IMG/VR virus record: IMGVR_UViG_3300030430_003383
Coordinates: 1-33,771 of that record
Origin: a virus
DNA length: 33,771 nt
Reading direction: 5' to 3' (one strand)
Below are positions 6,991-14,272 of the stretch, piece after piece; the stretch's first letter is position 1, and each line of letters starts with the position of its first letter. The position numbers were made by a program, and so were the translations under genes. Under the pieces are notes generated by a model. The model made no database searches, was not told where the DNA came from, and was given only the letters and a program-made list of their open reading frames with translations.

Positions 6991-8370
6991 ATGTCAAACT
7001 TATTTAATAAACCAGATAACCTTGTTGATATGGTCCGTCAAATTATTTCTGGCGAACCAATCGAAGAGAAGAAGAAAGAAGAAGAACTTGATCCTGTTGG
7101 TAAAGAGGACGATGATGTAGATAATGACGGTGATGTTGATTCTTCTGACAAATATTTGAAGAAGCGTCGTAAGGCAATCTCAAAGGCTTTGAATGAGAAA
7201 GAGCCAAAGAAGAAAATCAATGCTTCTCATTGTGAAGAAGTCGAACTAGGTGAAAACTATAGAAAAGCTGCTCTCAAAGGTATTGGTGCTGAAACAGCAA
7301 ACAGTATAAAAGTTGGCACAGGTGTTGATTACTATAGTCCAAAAGACGGTAGTAAGCACATGGGCAAGATTACCAGAATGGATAAGAATGGATACGAGGT
7401 TAAAGATGATAAGACTGGTAAGACTTTTAAGTTTAAGTATTATTCTAAAGATGCAATGAAAGAGGAGACTCTTGACGAGGCTGAGCACGAGGACGGTGAC
7501 GGTGAGAAAATGACCGACGCTCAGAAAAAAGATATGGATGGCGACGGCGATAAAGAAAAAGCTGAAAAGAAGAAAAAGAAGAAAAAAGATGATGAGGATG
7601 GATCTGAAGAAAAACCTGATAAGGTCGATACAGAACCTGAGAAAGACGATATGAAGACAATGATGTCCGAGCGTGAGATGACAGATAAAGAGAAAGCCAA
7701 ACTCGACAAACTAAAGAAGAAGTACGAGGGCGGTGAGATGCATAAGTCAATGAAAGATCAGTATGGTGAAAAGGCTGATGCAGTTTTCTATGGCAAGCTA
7801 ACTAAAATGGCAATGGGTGAAGAAATCGATTTCAACGAATCTAAGTATAATAAGGATGCTGTAGATAAGGCGATCAAACGTGATCCTCGTATTAAAGGTA
7901 AAGAGGCTAAGATGATTCATCGCCTTTTGAAAGGTCGTACAGGTAAAAAAGAAGAAACTGATCTTGGCGAAGATGATCAAGAGCTTGGTAAAATTTCTAA
8001 GGAGCTAGATGGTGCATCAAAGATGCATAAAGGCCAAGCTGATAGAATCAGAAAAATGCTCAAAAAAGATGATGTGAAAGAAGCTAATGATGAAGAAAAC
8101 GACACTAATCTTATTATGCAACTTCGTAAAGCAGTTTCTTTGCGTGGTAATAAAGTAAAGTTTGGAGATGGTAAATCAGTTGTTGTCTCTGATAAAGATG
8201 CACAGAAGTTTATGGGTATGTTCAGCAAACTCAAGAAGCCCGTTGAAAAAGAAATGCTAATGAAGAGTGCTGCTAAGAGTCATAAACACTTTATGAATGC
8301 TCTTGCTGGCAAAGTAGAAAAACCAAAATCAGGTGGATTAGATTTACCAAAAATGAAATCGGAGAAGTAA
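6991..8370 (+). CDS. Acidic/lysine-rich virion-type protein with EF-hand-like loops
   Basis: This 459-residue protein is extremely charged. It holds two calcium-loop-like segments. Residues 42-53 (DVDNDGDVDSSD) match the dockerin/EF-hand pattern with Asp at loop positions 1, 3, 5, 9 and 12 and Gly at 6. Residues 181-192 (DMDGDGDKEKAE) have Asp at 1, 3, 5 and 7, Gly at 6 and Glu at 12. Between them lies a small beta-rich stretch (GKITRMDKNGYEVKDDKTGK), and a poly-lysine/Asp segment follows at about 185-215. The C-terminal part includes KHFMNALAGKV. Composition and late-promoter control suggest a scaffold, prohead core or tail-associated role, but no T4 homologue is recognised. GAGGAA precedes the start. 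Confidence 0.6.
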   Translation: MSNLFNKPDNLVDMVRQIISGEPIEEKKKEEELDPVGKEDDDVDNDGDVDSSDKYLKKRRKAISKALNEKEPKKKINASHCEEVELGENYRKAALKGIGAETANSIKVGTGVDYYSPKDGSKHMGKITRMDKNGYEVKDDKTGKTFKFKYYSKDAMKEETLDEAEHEDGDGEKMTDAQKKDMDGDGDKEKAEKKKKKKKDDEDGSEEKPDKVDTEPEKDDMKTMMSEREMTDKEKAKLDKLKKKYEGGEMHKSMKDQYGEKADAVFYGKLTKMAMGEEIDFNESKYNKDAVDKAIKRDPRIKGKEAKMIHRLLKGRTGKKEETDLGEDDQELGKISKELDGASKMHKGQADRIRKMLKKDDVKEANDEENDTNLIMQLRKAVSLRGNKVKFGDGKSVVVSDKDAQKFMGMFSKLKKPVEKEMLMKSAAKSHKHFMNALAGKVEKPKSGGLDLPKMKSEK

Positions 8371-8373
8371 AAC

Positions 8374-8601
8374 ATGAAAACTTATGATGAATTGATGAAA
8401 CTAACAAAGTTACAGTTAGAAGAATATGGCAGAACTCTTGGTGTAGAGTTAGACAGGAGAAAAAAGAAAGATTCTCTAGTCACACTTCTAATTGATATTC
8501 AAGAGTTATGTAAACCTAAAAAAGAGGAACCTCCTCGTGTTGAGGAGGAAAGTAGGGAGAGTTGTGGATTCTTTGCATGGCTCGACCGATTATTTTCGTA
8601 A
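8374..8601 (+). CDS. Small protein with SAP-like helix-turn-helix
   Basis: The 75-residue product begins with a helix-extended-helix pattern (LTKLQLEEYGRTLGVELDRR then KKDSLVTLLIDI) resembling SAP or Rho N-terminal nucleic-acid-binding motifs, followed by a Pro/Glu linker and an aromatic tail (CGFFAWLDRLFS). DNA binding is only suggested. The gene starts three bases after the preceding virion gene. A perfect 7-base inverted repeat (CCTCCTC/GAGGAGG, 8530-8548) lies in the linker and has no following T-run, so it is more likely coding coincidence than a terminator. Confidence 0.55.
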   Translation: MKTYDELMKLTKLQLEEYGRTLGVELDRRKKKDSLVTLLIDIQELCKPKKEEPPRVEEESRESCGFFAWLDRLFS

Positions 8602-8643
8602 TGCCGAGTAGTGGGCAACCCATGAAAAGAGAAAGGAAAACAA

Positions 8644-9363
8644 ATGTCAACTTGGGGTTTCGATCACGAAGATACAACTAGTGCTTCTGGCACAGATGCA
8701 GCAGAAGGTTTAAAAAGAGGTCAGCAGCCTTTTTCATCTGCCGACAGCATGGCATCTAAGCGTAATGTTATTGGTACATCGCTTGGTTGGGTTCGTCGTA
8801 CTAATTACACAGACACACACGGTAACGCTCGTAAGAAAGAAGAGATTCTTGTAGCAGCACATCCTGGTGGTGGTTCTAACAGCTACGCTGATATGATCCA
8901 TCTTGGCAATCCAGATATTGCTCAAATATTTGTTACATTGAATGCTAATAACGTAGTCTCAGCTAATACGTCTGCTGTTGTACATGTAGTATTTAACCAA
9001 CCTGTAAAAGTTAAGCCATCTTCAAATGTTATGAGCATTGCTGTTGCTAACACAGCAGGTGGCAACAATATTAACGCTTATCTGCTTGCTCAAGGTCCAG
9101 CTGGTAATACAGGTATCAATGCTAACAATACGTTGATCTTTACTACACCAGCCATTCAAGGTGGTACTGGTTCAGCTAAAGGTACATACAAAGTAGAGGC
9201 ACAAGCAATCACTGTTGCTGGTGGTGGCAATCCAATCTACAATCCAGAGATTGGTGTTGTTGCTTCAGCCAACTTAACTATTGTTGGTGCTGTATCAAAC
9301 AACATGCTAGATGGTGTTGGCACAAAGATTACATCTTTCCAAGTCAGCCCAGAAGGTGTATAA
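8644..9363 (+). CDS. Phage virion structural protein
   Basis: The 239-residue protein has no charged tracts and is rich in Asn, Ala, Val, Gly and Thr, in alternating beta patterns such as SANLTIVGAVSNN. This is the usual composition of virion beta-sandwich proteins. The N-terminus (MSTWGFDHED) and the GWVRRTNYTDTHGNARKKEE segment resemble conserved marine-phage structural proteins as I recall them, but I cannot assign a T4 gene number. GAAAGGAAAA precedes the ATG. It lies in the late block and is followed 11 bases later by a tail-fibre-like gene. Confidence 0.6.
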   Translation: MSTWGFDHEDTTSASGTDAAEGLKRGQQPFSSADSMASKRNVIGTSLGWVRRTNYTDTHGNARKKEEILVAAHPGGGSNSYADMIHLGNPDIAQIFVTLNANNVVSANTSAVVHVVFNQPVKVKPSSNVMSIAVANTAGGNNINAYLLAQGPAGNTGINANNTLIFTTPAIQGGTGSAKGTYKVEAQAITVAGGGNPIYNPEIGVVASANLTIVGAVSNNMLDGVGTKITSFQVSPEGV

Positions 9364-9374
9364 GGATTTAACAA

Positions 9375-9818
9375 ATGGCAGATAAGAAGGTAACACAACT
9401 TACAACATTAGCAACACCAAATGATGAAGACCTTCTTCTATTGGTCGATGATCCTAATGGAACACCAGTAAGCAAAAAGATTGATGTAAAAACATTCTTT
9501 GGTAGCATTCCATCGAATACATCTATTACAGGAACTATGACAGTTTCTGGTAATGGTACGTTCTCTGGTAGCAATACAGTGTTCTCATCTAATGTTGTAG
9601 TTACAGGTACAATGAGACCATCAAGTTTCATTGTAAATGCTAACAAACTAACTATCAACACAAGCATTACTCCATCTACGAATAATGCAACTACTGAGTT
9701 AGGCGCACCTACTTCAGATAGACCTCACGACGGAACATTCTTCTGGGATGCGGACTATATATATGTAGCGGTGTCGAACACAGTAATTAAACGTGCAGCA
9801 CTAAGTACGTTTACATAA
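9375..9818 (+). CDS. Tail-fibre/structural protein, beta-rich
   Basis: The first 45 residues (KKVTQLTTLATPNDEDLLLL, then VDDPNGTPVSKKI) match the short N-terminal module often seen at the head of phage fibre or decoration proteins. Repeated Ser/Thr/Gly/Asn beta strands follow (TGTMTVSGNGTFSGSNT), typical of trimeric beta-helices. The C-terminus (PHDGTFFWDADYIYVAVS) resembles the closing part of phage fibre subunits. At 147 residues it is much shorter than a complete long fibre, so it may be a small fibre, collar or decoration protein. No adhesin domain is visible. Confidence 0.6.
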   Translation: MADKKVTQLTTLATPNDEDLLLLVDDPNGTPVSKKIDVKTFFGSIPSNTSITGTMTVSGNGTFSGSNTVFSSNVVVTGTMRPSSFIVNANKLTINTSITPSTNNATTELGAPTSDRPHDGTFFWDADYIYVAVSNTVIKRAALSTFT

Positions 9819-9831
9819 GAAGGGGTAGGAG

Positions 9832-10515
9832 ATGACCTGGCTTGTTGTATCACTATTATTAACGTTACCTTTGTTGGTAACGTGGTCTTACAGAGGCGGG
9901 TCAATCCCTGGTCAACAGAGTTGGGGGTTCGTGGGTAAATCACGTCCCCTTACTCTCCTTTCTACTCCTGTATTCATCGCCCTATCTTCGTGGGCAGTTT
10001 TACATCCATTCAATATGCATGAGTGGTTATTGTTTGGAGCTGGCATTGTGTTGTTCTTTGCTGCACAGACTCCTGGGTGGGGCGCACAGATGGATCTTGG
10101 CAGACATTGGAGTAAAGATGATGAATGGGGATATCAAATTAGAGATTGGATCTTTGGTAAAGAGAAACCATTACTTGATGAAAATGGAAATCAAATGACA
10201 CGTGATGGTAAGCTGATGATTATTGGTAATCATAAAAGAGACTTATGTGGGTTGTATATGCGAATGGCATGGTTTATTCTTCCGGCCATCGCTTGGTACT
10301 TTGTACATCCACTACTAGCACTGGTTCCACTATCTATGTTATTGTCACCCATGATCTGGAATCACGAATATAAAAACATTATTAAAAAAGGTAAACATCC
10401 ATCAGACGTTGTTCCGTTTGGTGGAGTGATTGGTCACTCTTGGGTAGAGTTTTACATTGGTGTTATGTTAATGATTGTAACAGCAGCGGTGAATACTCTA
10501 ATTTATATGACATGA
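9832..10515 (+). CDS. Multi-pass membrane protein, unknown function
   Basis: The 227-residue product has about five hydrophobic segments: near residues 2-18, 40-58, 66-80, 140-175 (possibly two) and 205-225. A polar loop (GRHWSKDDEWGYQIRDWIFG and downstream) lies between them. Conserved-looking Trp, His and Gly residues (TPGWGAQMDLGRHW, NHKRDLCGLYMRMAWF, GHSWVEF) suggest a folded membrane domain rather than a random small holin. No family is recognised. GGGGTAGGAG precedes the ATG. It overlaps the next gene by ATGA. A perfect hairpin lies just inside its start (listed separately). Confidence 0.6.
   Translation: MTWLVVSLLLTLPLLVTWSYRGGSIPGQQSWGFVGKSRPLTLLSTPVFIALSSWAVLHPFNMHEWLLFGAGIVLFFAAQTPGWGAQMDLGRHWSKDDEWGYQIRDWIFGKEKPLLDENGNQMTRDGKLMIIGNHKRDLCGLYMRMAWFILPAIAWYFVHPLLALVPLSMLLSPMIWNHEYKNIIKKGKHPSDVVPFGGVIGHSWVEFYIGVMLMIVTAAVNTLIYMT
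9862..9883 (+). repeat. Perfect 8-bp inverted repeat near a start codon
   Basis: ACGTTACC (9862-9869), a six-base loop and GGTAACGT (9876-9883) form a perfect stem beginning 30 bases inside the membrane protein gene. No T-run follows, so it is not a terminator. It might slow early elongation or bind protein, or might be chance. Confidence 0.4.
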
Positions 10516-10892
10516 TATTAACTGAAGATAACTTAGAGTTATTTGCTGCTAAGTGTTATATTAATAATAATTGCATTGATATTGATGAGTTCAAAGAGGA
10601 TTTTAGTCGACTTAAATATATCAAGAGATTAGTAAAAAGGTATGAGGTATACGGCGAATTAAGAGAAAGATTAATAATTAATCATTTAGTAATCATGTAT
10701 AATGTGTTTGAAGGTAAAGGTTGTACCAGGATGATATTTTATAAAATGCGTAAATCATTACCAGTTATTACACCGTTTCTTTTATTGCTCAAAAGGTTGC
10801 CCAAAGAAGTATTGAACGAAGATAATAAAGTTATTTACACAACAGATATTGTTATGGATCAAGATGTGATAACAGCACTAAGGAAAATTTAA
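10512..10892 (+). CDS. Conserved T4-like phage protein, unknown function
   Basis: I start this gene at ATG 10512, which overlaps the previous stop as ATGA; the longer frame from 10440 would run deep into the membrane protein gene. The 126-residue product has the pattern MILTEDNLELFAAKCYINN, DEFKEDFSRLKYIKRLVKRY, RLIINHLVIMYNVF and PFLLLLKRLPKEV, which I recognise as a small protein found widely in T4-like cyanophages. Its role is not known to me. It is helical and soluble, and is translated in a coupled run with the next gene (TAATG junction). Confidence 0.65.
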   Translation: MILTEDNLELFAAKCYINNNCIDIDEFKEDFSRLKYIKRLVKRYEVYGELRERLIINHLVIMYNVFEGKGCTRMIFYKMRKSLPVITPFLLLLKRLPKEVLNEDNKVIYTTDIVMDQDVITALRKI

Positions 10893-11413
10893 TGGGTCAG
10901 GTAGTAGACTTATTTCTAGTTTATCAGTTTATCAAGAGGTTGTCTACTCCTTTTGAGAATACTAAAGCATATGAACTAGGACTCATAGATGACAAAGGTA
11001 AACGATTAAAAAAAGCATCTACTCGTGACGAGAAAAATGCTATGACTTACTACGATCGCCTTATCTTTAATTTAAAAAGACTTATTGCAAAAGCTGGCAT
11101 TCAGTCAAGATTTGTGACATTCGCTGCTGCTTTGTTTTTATTAAAAGAAGAACAAAGTAATGTAAAGCGAAAAGAGGAAGTAACAGAAAAAGAGTTGATG
11201 TTATTCAAGGAGCAGAATATGTCAACAATTAAAGATTTGGTGGAACTTACAGAAGAAGCTCCTGCAAATGCTGTCGGTACAGGAAATATTGCTGGTGCAG
11301 GTCCGGGTGAAGATCCACCAATTAGTATGAGAGTTTTGAAGAGACATCGAAATAAAAATAAACAACAAGCTAATACTGTTGGTCGAAAAGAATTTCATCA
11401 AATGAGGAGGTAA
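10892..11413 (+). CDS. Conserved T4-like phage protein, virion-associated type
   Basis: The 173-residue protein begins MGQVVDLFLVYQFIKRLSTP, followed by KAYELGLIDDKGKRLKKAST and YYDRLIFNLKRLIAKAG. I recall this conserved N-terminal region from T4-like marine phages, always next to the upstream small protein. The C-terminal third is a flexible, Gly/Ala/Pro-rich tail (NAVGTGNIAGAGPGEDPP) with a basic end. No enzymatic motif is seen. The start overlaps the preceding stop as TAATG. Confidence 0.6.
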   Translation: MGQVVDLFLVYQFIKRLSTPFENTKAYELGLIDDKGKRLKKASTRDEKNAMTYYDRLIFNLKRLIAKAGIQSRFVTFAAALFLLKEEQSNVKRKEEVTEKELMLFKEQNMSTIKDLVELTEEAPANAVGTGNIAGAGPGEDPPISMRVLKRHRNKNKQQANTVGRKEFHQMRR

Positions 11414-11415
11414 AA

Positions 11416-11571
11416 ATGGTTGCATGGTTAGCAGGTCATGTAGATTGGTTCTGGCTGGTAGTTGGTCTACTAGTTGGTTGGAATCTCATGAAACAACCAA
11501 AGTGGGTAGCAGATCTACTAGGTTGGTCTTGGGCTAAAGTTACATCGTTCATTCCAAAAGCGCCTAAGTAA
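11416..11571 (+). CDS. Small membrane protein beside lysis genes (51 aa)
   Basis: ATG 11416 follows GAGGAGG at a good distance, and the stop TAA 11569-11571 overlaps the endolysin ATG. The product has one hydrophobic Trp-rich segment (WFWLVVGLLVGWNLM) followed by a second, weaker one (WVADLLGWSWAKVTSFI) and a short basic end. Size and position just before an endolysin suggest an accessory lysis protein or holin/antiholin partner, but a 3-TM holin gene follows, so this role is only a guess. Confidence 0.6.
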   Translation: MVAWLAGHVDWFWLVVGLLVGWNLMKQPKWVADLLGWSWAKVTSFIPKAPK

Positions 11572-12104
11572 TGGCTGTTTCGGTAGAACATATTATTAAA
11601 GAGATTATTCGTCGTGAGGGTGGATATGTAAATCATCCTAATGATAGAGGTGGTCCTACGAAGTATGGCGTCACACAGAGAACACTCTCGAGATATCTAA
11701 AGCGGGACGCCTCTATCGAAGATGTAAAGCATATGACTGAAGAAACAGCGTATGAAATCTATGAGCGAGACTATTACGAAGGTCCACGTATAAACACTCT
11801 TCCAGGCGCTCTACAGCCGATTGTAACAGATGCCTCTGTATTATATGGGCCCAGGCGTGCAATTAAATTTGTACAACAGATTGTCAATGAGGCAGGATTT
11901 GGGCCTTGTACTGTTGATGGTATCCTCGGCCCTAATACCAGAAAACAAATCAAAGCAGCTCATACCAAGATGGGTAAGTTTCTCATCAACGCATATGTAG
12001 AAGAACGTATTGAGTTCTGTGAACGTATCGTACACAATAATCCTTCACAGTCGGTCTTTCTCAAGGGTTGGACCAATCGTGCTAACGAATTCAGAGTGAG
12101 GTAA
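11571..12104 (+). CDS. GH108-family endolysin (N-acetylmuramidase)
   Basis: This 177-residue enzyme would hydrolyse the glycan of peptidoglycan to release progeny. The N-terminal GH108 signature is plain: R15-E16-G-G-Y (REGGYVNHPNDRGG) with E16 the expected catalytic acid, then PTKYGVTQRTL. The C-terminal half (VLYGPRRAIKFVQQIVNEAG, then DGILGPNTRKQI) matches the PG_binding_3 domain that normally accompanies GH108. There is no signal peptide, so export depends on a holin. It starts on the previous stop (TAATG) without an obvious ribosome binding site, suggesting translational coupling, and is followed immediately by the holin gene. Confidence 0.9.
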   Translation: MAVSVEHIIKEIIRREGGYVNHPNDRGGPTKYGVTQRTLSRYLKRDASIEDVKHMTEETAYEIYERDYYEGPRINTLPGALQPIVTDASVLYGPRRAIKFVQQIVNEAGFGPCTVDGILGPNTRKQIKAAHTKMGKFLINAYVEERIEFCERIVHNNPSQSVFLKGWTNRANEFRVR

Positions 12105-12106
12105 TC

Positions 12107-12754
12107 ATGTTAGGTAGTTTAGTATCAAGTGGCCTTGGTAGTATTCTAGGTGGTGCAAACAACTTAGCAAAAACTGTTTTCGGTGATCAAGCAGCAAAAG
12201 AAGCTGCTATTCACAAAGAGCAGATGGAATTACAAAAGGGTTATCAAGCCGAGTTTCTTGCACCTGAGAAACATGGTTGGTTCAATCAACTAGTCGATGG
12301 TGCTAATCGTCTGGTGCGACCATTGTTTACATATGGCATCGTCGCACTCTTCGTATGGGCGTGTGTTGATCCAGTTGAGTTCACTATGACCGTACAAGCA
12401 CTAGGCGTCATTCCTGAATTACTATGGTATATTATGATGACTATCATTGGCTTCTGGTTTGGTGGTCGTCTTCTCGAAAAGGCACCCATGCGTGTCAGTA
12501 AAAAAGAGATGACAGCAGCGAAGACTGTTGCTAAAGAGATTGCTGAAGAGAGAGATTTGTGGGAAGATAAATATGAGCAAGTCGATAAAGACATTCCTAA
12601 AACGTCTACAAATAAAGTTGTAGCGGAGTGGCAAGAGAAGTCAAATAAAAAGACTTCCACTAAATCATCTACGAAACCTAAACCAGCAGCAAAGAAATTT
12701 CTTGGCGTGACTGTTAAAGAGGTGGATGAGGACGATTTCCAAGATGAGCGATAA
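12107..12754 (+). CDS. 3-TM holin family protein (GTA holin type)
   Basis: Residues 50-121 match the GTA-type 3-TM holin family: FLAPEKHGWFNQLVDGANRL, RPLFTYGIVALFVWACVDP and ELLWYIMMTIIGFWFGGR, with transmembrane segments near 72-88 and 104-119 and an amphipathic N-terminus. At 215 residues it is longer than usual because of a charged Lys/Ser/Thr-rich cytoplasmic tail (about 125-215) containing TKSSTKPKPAAKK. It would form the membrane lesion that lets the adjacent endolysin reach the wall. GTGAGGTAATC precedes the ATG. It overlaps the next gene. Confidence 0.85.
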   Translation: MLGSLVSSGLGSILGGANNLAKTVFGDQAAKEAAIHKEQMELQKGYQAEFLAPEKHGWFNQLVDGANRLVRPLFTYGIVALFVWACVDPVEFTMTVQALGVIPELLWYIMMTIIGFWFGGRLLEKAPMRVSKKEMTAAKTVAKEIAEERDLWEDKYEQVDKDIPKTSTNKVVAEWQEKSNKKTSTKSSTKPKPAAKKFLGVTVKEVDEDDFQDER

Positions 12755-13157
12755 AGATCTCGCTACTGATGTTAAAATTATTCAGAATGATCTAAATTCT
12801 TTTCAGAATATTTTAGATCGTTTTGATACTACTATCAATAAACTTACTGATGTAAGTAACACTCTTAACAAACTTATTGCTGTCCAAGAGTCACGAATAG
12901 ATACGCAAGAAAAGTCTATCGAAATCGTACACAAGAGAATTAGCGATATGAAAGAAGAGTTACACGAAGAGATGGCTGGTCATTATCAGACCATTCTAGA
13001 TGAACTAAAAGAAATGAAAGAAGCGCAGCAGAGACACGCTGAAGAAATGTCTAGTCGTGTCTCTAATCTAGAGAAGTGGCGTTATGCTGTCATGGGAGCC
13101 GGTATCGTTGTTGGTTTCTTATTAGCTGAATCTACTATATGGGATAAATTATTTTAA
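12744..13157 (+). CDS. Coiled-coil, tail-anchored membrane protein of lysis cassette
   Basis: The 137-residue product (ATG 12744; an in-frame ATG at 12726 lies deeper in the holin gene) is heptad-rich helix from about residue 5 to 108 and ends with one transmembrane helix (AVMGAGIVVGFLLAE, about 113-127) and a short tail. The layout resembles hemolysin XhlA-type proteins that accompany phage lysis genes; sequence homology is not certain. It overlaps the holin gene by 11 bases and is the last gene before the terminator at 13188, so it closes the late unit. Confidence 0.6.
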   Translation: MSDKDLATDVKIIQNDLNSFQNILDRFDTTINKLTDVSNTLNKLIAVQESRIDTQEKSIEIVHKRISDMKEELHEEMAGHYQTILDELKEMKEAQQRHAEEMSSRVSNLEKWRYAVMGAGIVVGFLLAESTIWDKLF

Positions 13158-13187
13158 AACCCAACATAGAAAATGTAAAACCTAGTC

Positions 13188-13230
13188 AAGTCTCTGTCAA
13201 GTAAAAAAAGTTCTTGTCAGAGACTTTTTT
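13188..13230 (+). terminator. Rho-independent terminator closing the late block
   Basis: AAGTCTCTG.CAAG (13188-13201) pairs with CTTG.CAGAGACTT (13213-13226), with one T-T mismatch, an 11-base loop and a run of six T (13225-13230). It sits 30 bases after the lysis gene stop. It should end transcription of the late genes. Confidence 0.85.
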
Positions 13231-13242
13231 ATGATATATGAT
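13214..13242 (+). promoter_or_regulatory. Sigma70-like promoter overlapping the terminator
   Basis: TTGTCA (13214-13219), a 17-base spacer and TATGAT (13237-13242) form a near-consensus host-sigma promoter 23 bases before the primase ATG. The -35 box lies in the 3' arm of the terminator stem and the T-run lies in the spacer. It would start early transcription of the replication genes. Confidence 0.75.
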
Positions 13243-13264
13243 GATTGTTTGACTGGAGGTGAAT

Positions 13265-14272
13265 ATGATTTGGATAGATACTAAGTATGCTAATTTATTA
13301 TCGGTAAAACTTGAACGTTATAATGTTAAGAGTCACAATCCTTTCTTAGCTAATTTCCGTTGCCCCATCTGTGGCGATAGTCAAAAGAGTAAGACTAAAG
13401 CACGTGGTTATCTACTAACTCATAAGAGTGGGTTGGTAATGAAATGTCATAACTGTAATGCTTCTATGAGGTTTGATAAGTTTATTGAATATGTAGACGA
13501 ACCATTGTATCGTCAATATAGACTTGAAAAATTTACAGGAAAATCAAATAAAAAAGAGTTAAAACAAAAGTTTAATTTCTCTCCTCAAGATAAAATAATT
13601 GAAAACAAAACCTTAAACGATATTATAGAATCAGTTGATAATTTAGAACAAAACCACCCTGCAGTTCAGTACTGTCTAAGTAGAAAACTTCCATCTTATA
13701 AATTATCTTACATCTATCATATAGATGATGTCTCAAAAATTGCCTCGGTTTTACCAGAGTATAGGGACAAGATCACAACTGACGAACCAAGACTTGTTCT
13801 CCCATTTTACGATAGGGAGAACAATCTCGTTGGCCTCACTATGAGAGCCATTGATAATAGTCGTTTGCGCTACCTGACGGTTCGGGTTGATGATACTAAG
13901 CCAATGATTTACGGATACGATCAGGTTAATTTATCTGAACGTATTATATGTGTTGAAGGACCAATAGATAGTTTGTTCCTACCTAATGCTGTTGCCGTTG
14001 GAGGTAGTGATATGAATAAAGCTATTGATCTATTACCTGACGATACTATTTTCGTGTTTGATAATCAGCCACGAAACAAACAGATTTGTTCTCTTATGAA
14101 CAAGGTTATAAACAAAAATCGGTCAGTTTGTATTTGGCCAAATGCTATGATGGGGAAGGATATTAATGATATGGTAAAGCTAGGTTATAAAGATGTTCCA
14201 GGCATTATACATAATAATACCTTTTCTGGCCTTGAAGCGAAAGCACAACTATCACTATGGAGAAAATGTTGA
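13265..14272 (+). CDS. 61: DNA primase, T4 gp61 type
   Basis: The 335-residue protein has the primase layout. An N-terminal zinc-binding domain carries C33-x2-C36 and C61-x2-C64 (CPICGD and CHNCN). A TOPRIM catalytic domain has E231 in ICVEGPIDSLFLP and an acidic D266-N-Q (FVFDNQPR). Length is close to T4 gp61, which makes RNA primers with the gp41 helicase at the fork. I chose ATG 13265 because GGAGG lies five bases before it; an in-frame GTG at 13259 is possible. It is the first gene behind the 13214 promoter and overlaps thyX by 16 bases. Confidence 0.85.
   Translation: MIWIDTKYANLLSVKLERYNVKSHNPFLANFRCPICGDSQKSKTKARGYLLTHKSGLVMKCHNCNASMRFDKFIEYVDEPLYRQYRLEKFTGKSNKKELKQKFNFSPQDKIIENKTLNDIIESVDNLEQNHPAVQYCLSRKLPSYKLSYIYHIDDVSKIASVLPEYRDKITTDEPRLVLPFYDRENNLVGLTMRAIDNSRLRYLTVRVDDTKPMIYGYDQVNLSERIICVEGPIDSLFLPNAVAVGGSDMNKAIDLLPDDTIFVFDNQPRNKQICSLMNKVINKNRSVCIWPNAMMGKDINDMVKLGYKDVPGIIHNNTFSGLEAKAQLSLWRKC

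Noticed and set aside
7038-8234. Minus-strand frames rich in Ser and Phe within the acidic late gene
   Set aside because: They are reverse reads of Lys/Glu/Asp-rich codons in the 6991 gene and have no start signals.
8530-8548. CCTCCTC/GAGGAGG hairpin as a terminator
   Set aside because: It lies inside the 8374 gene and has no following T-run.
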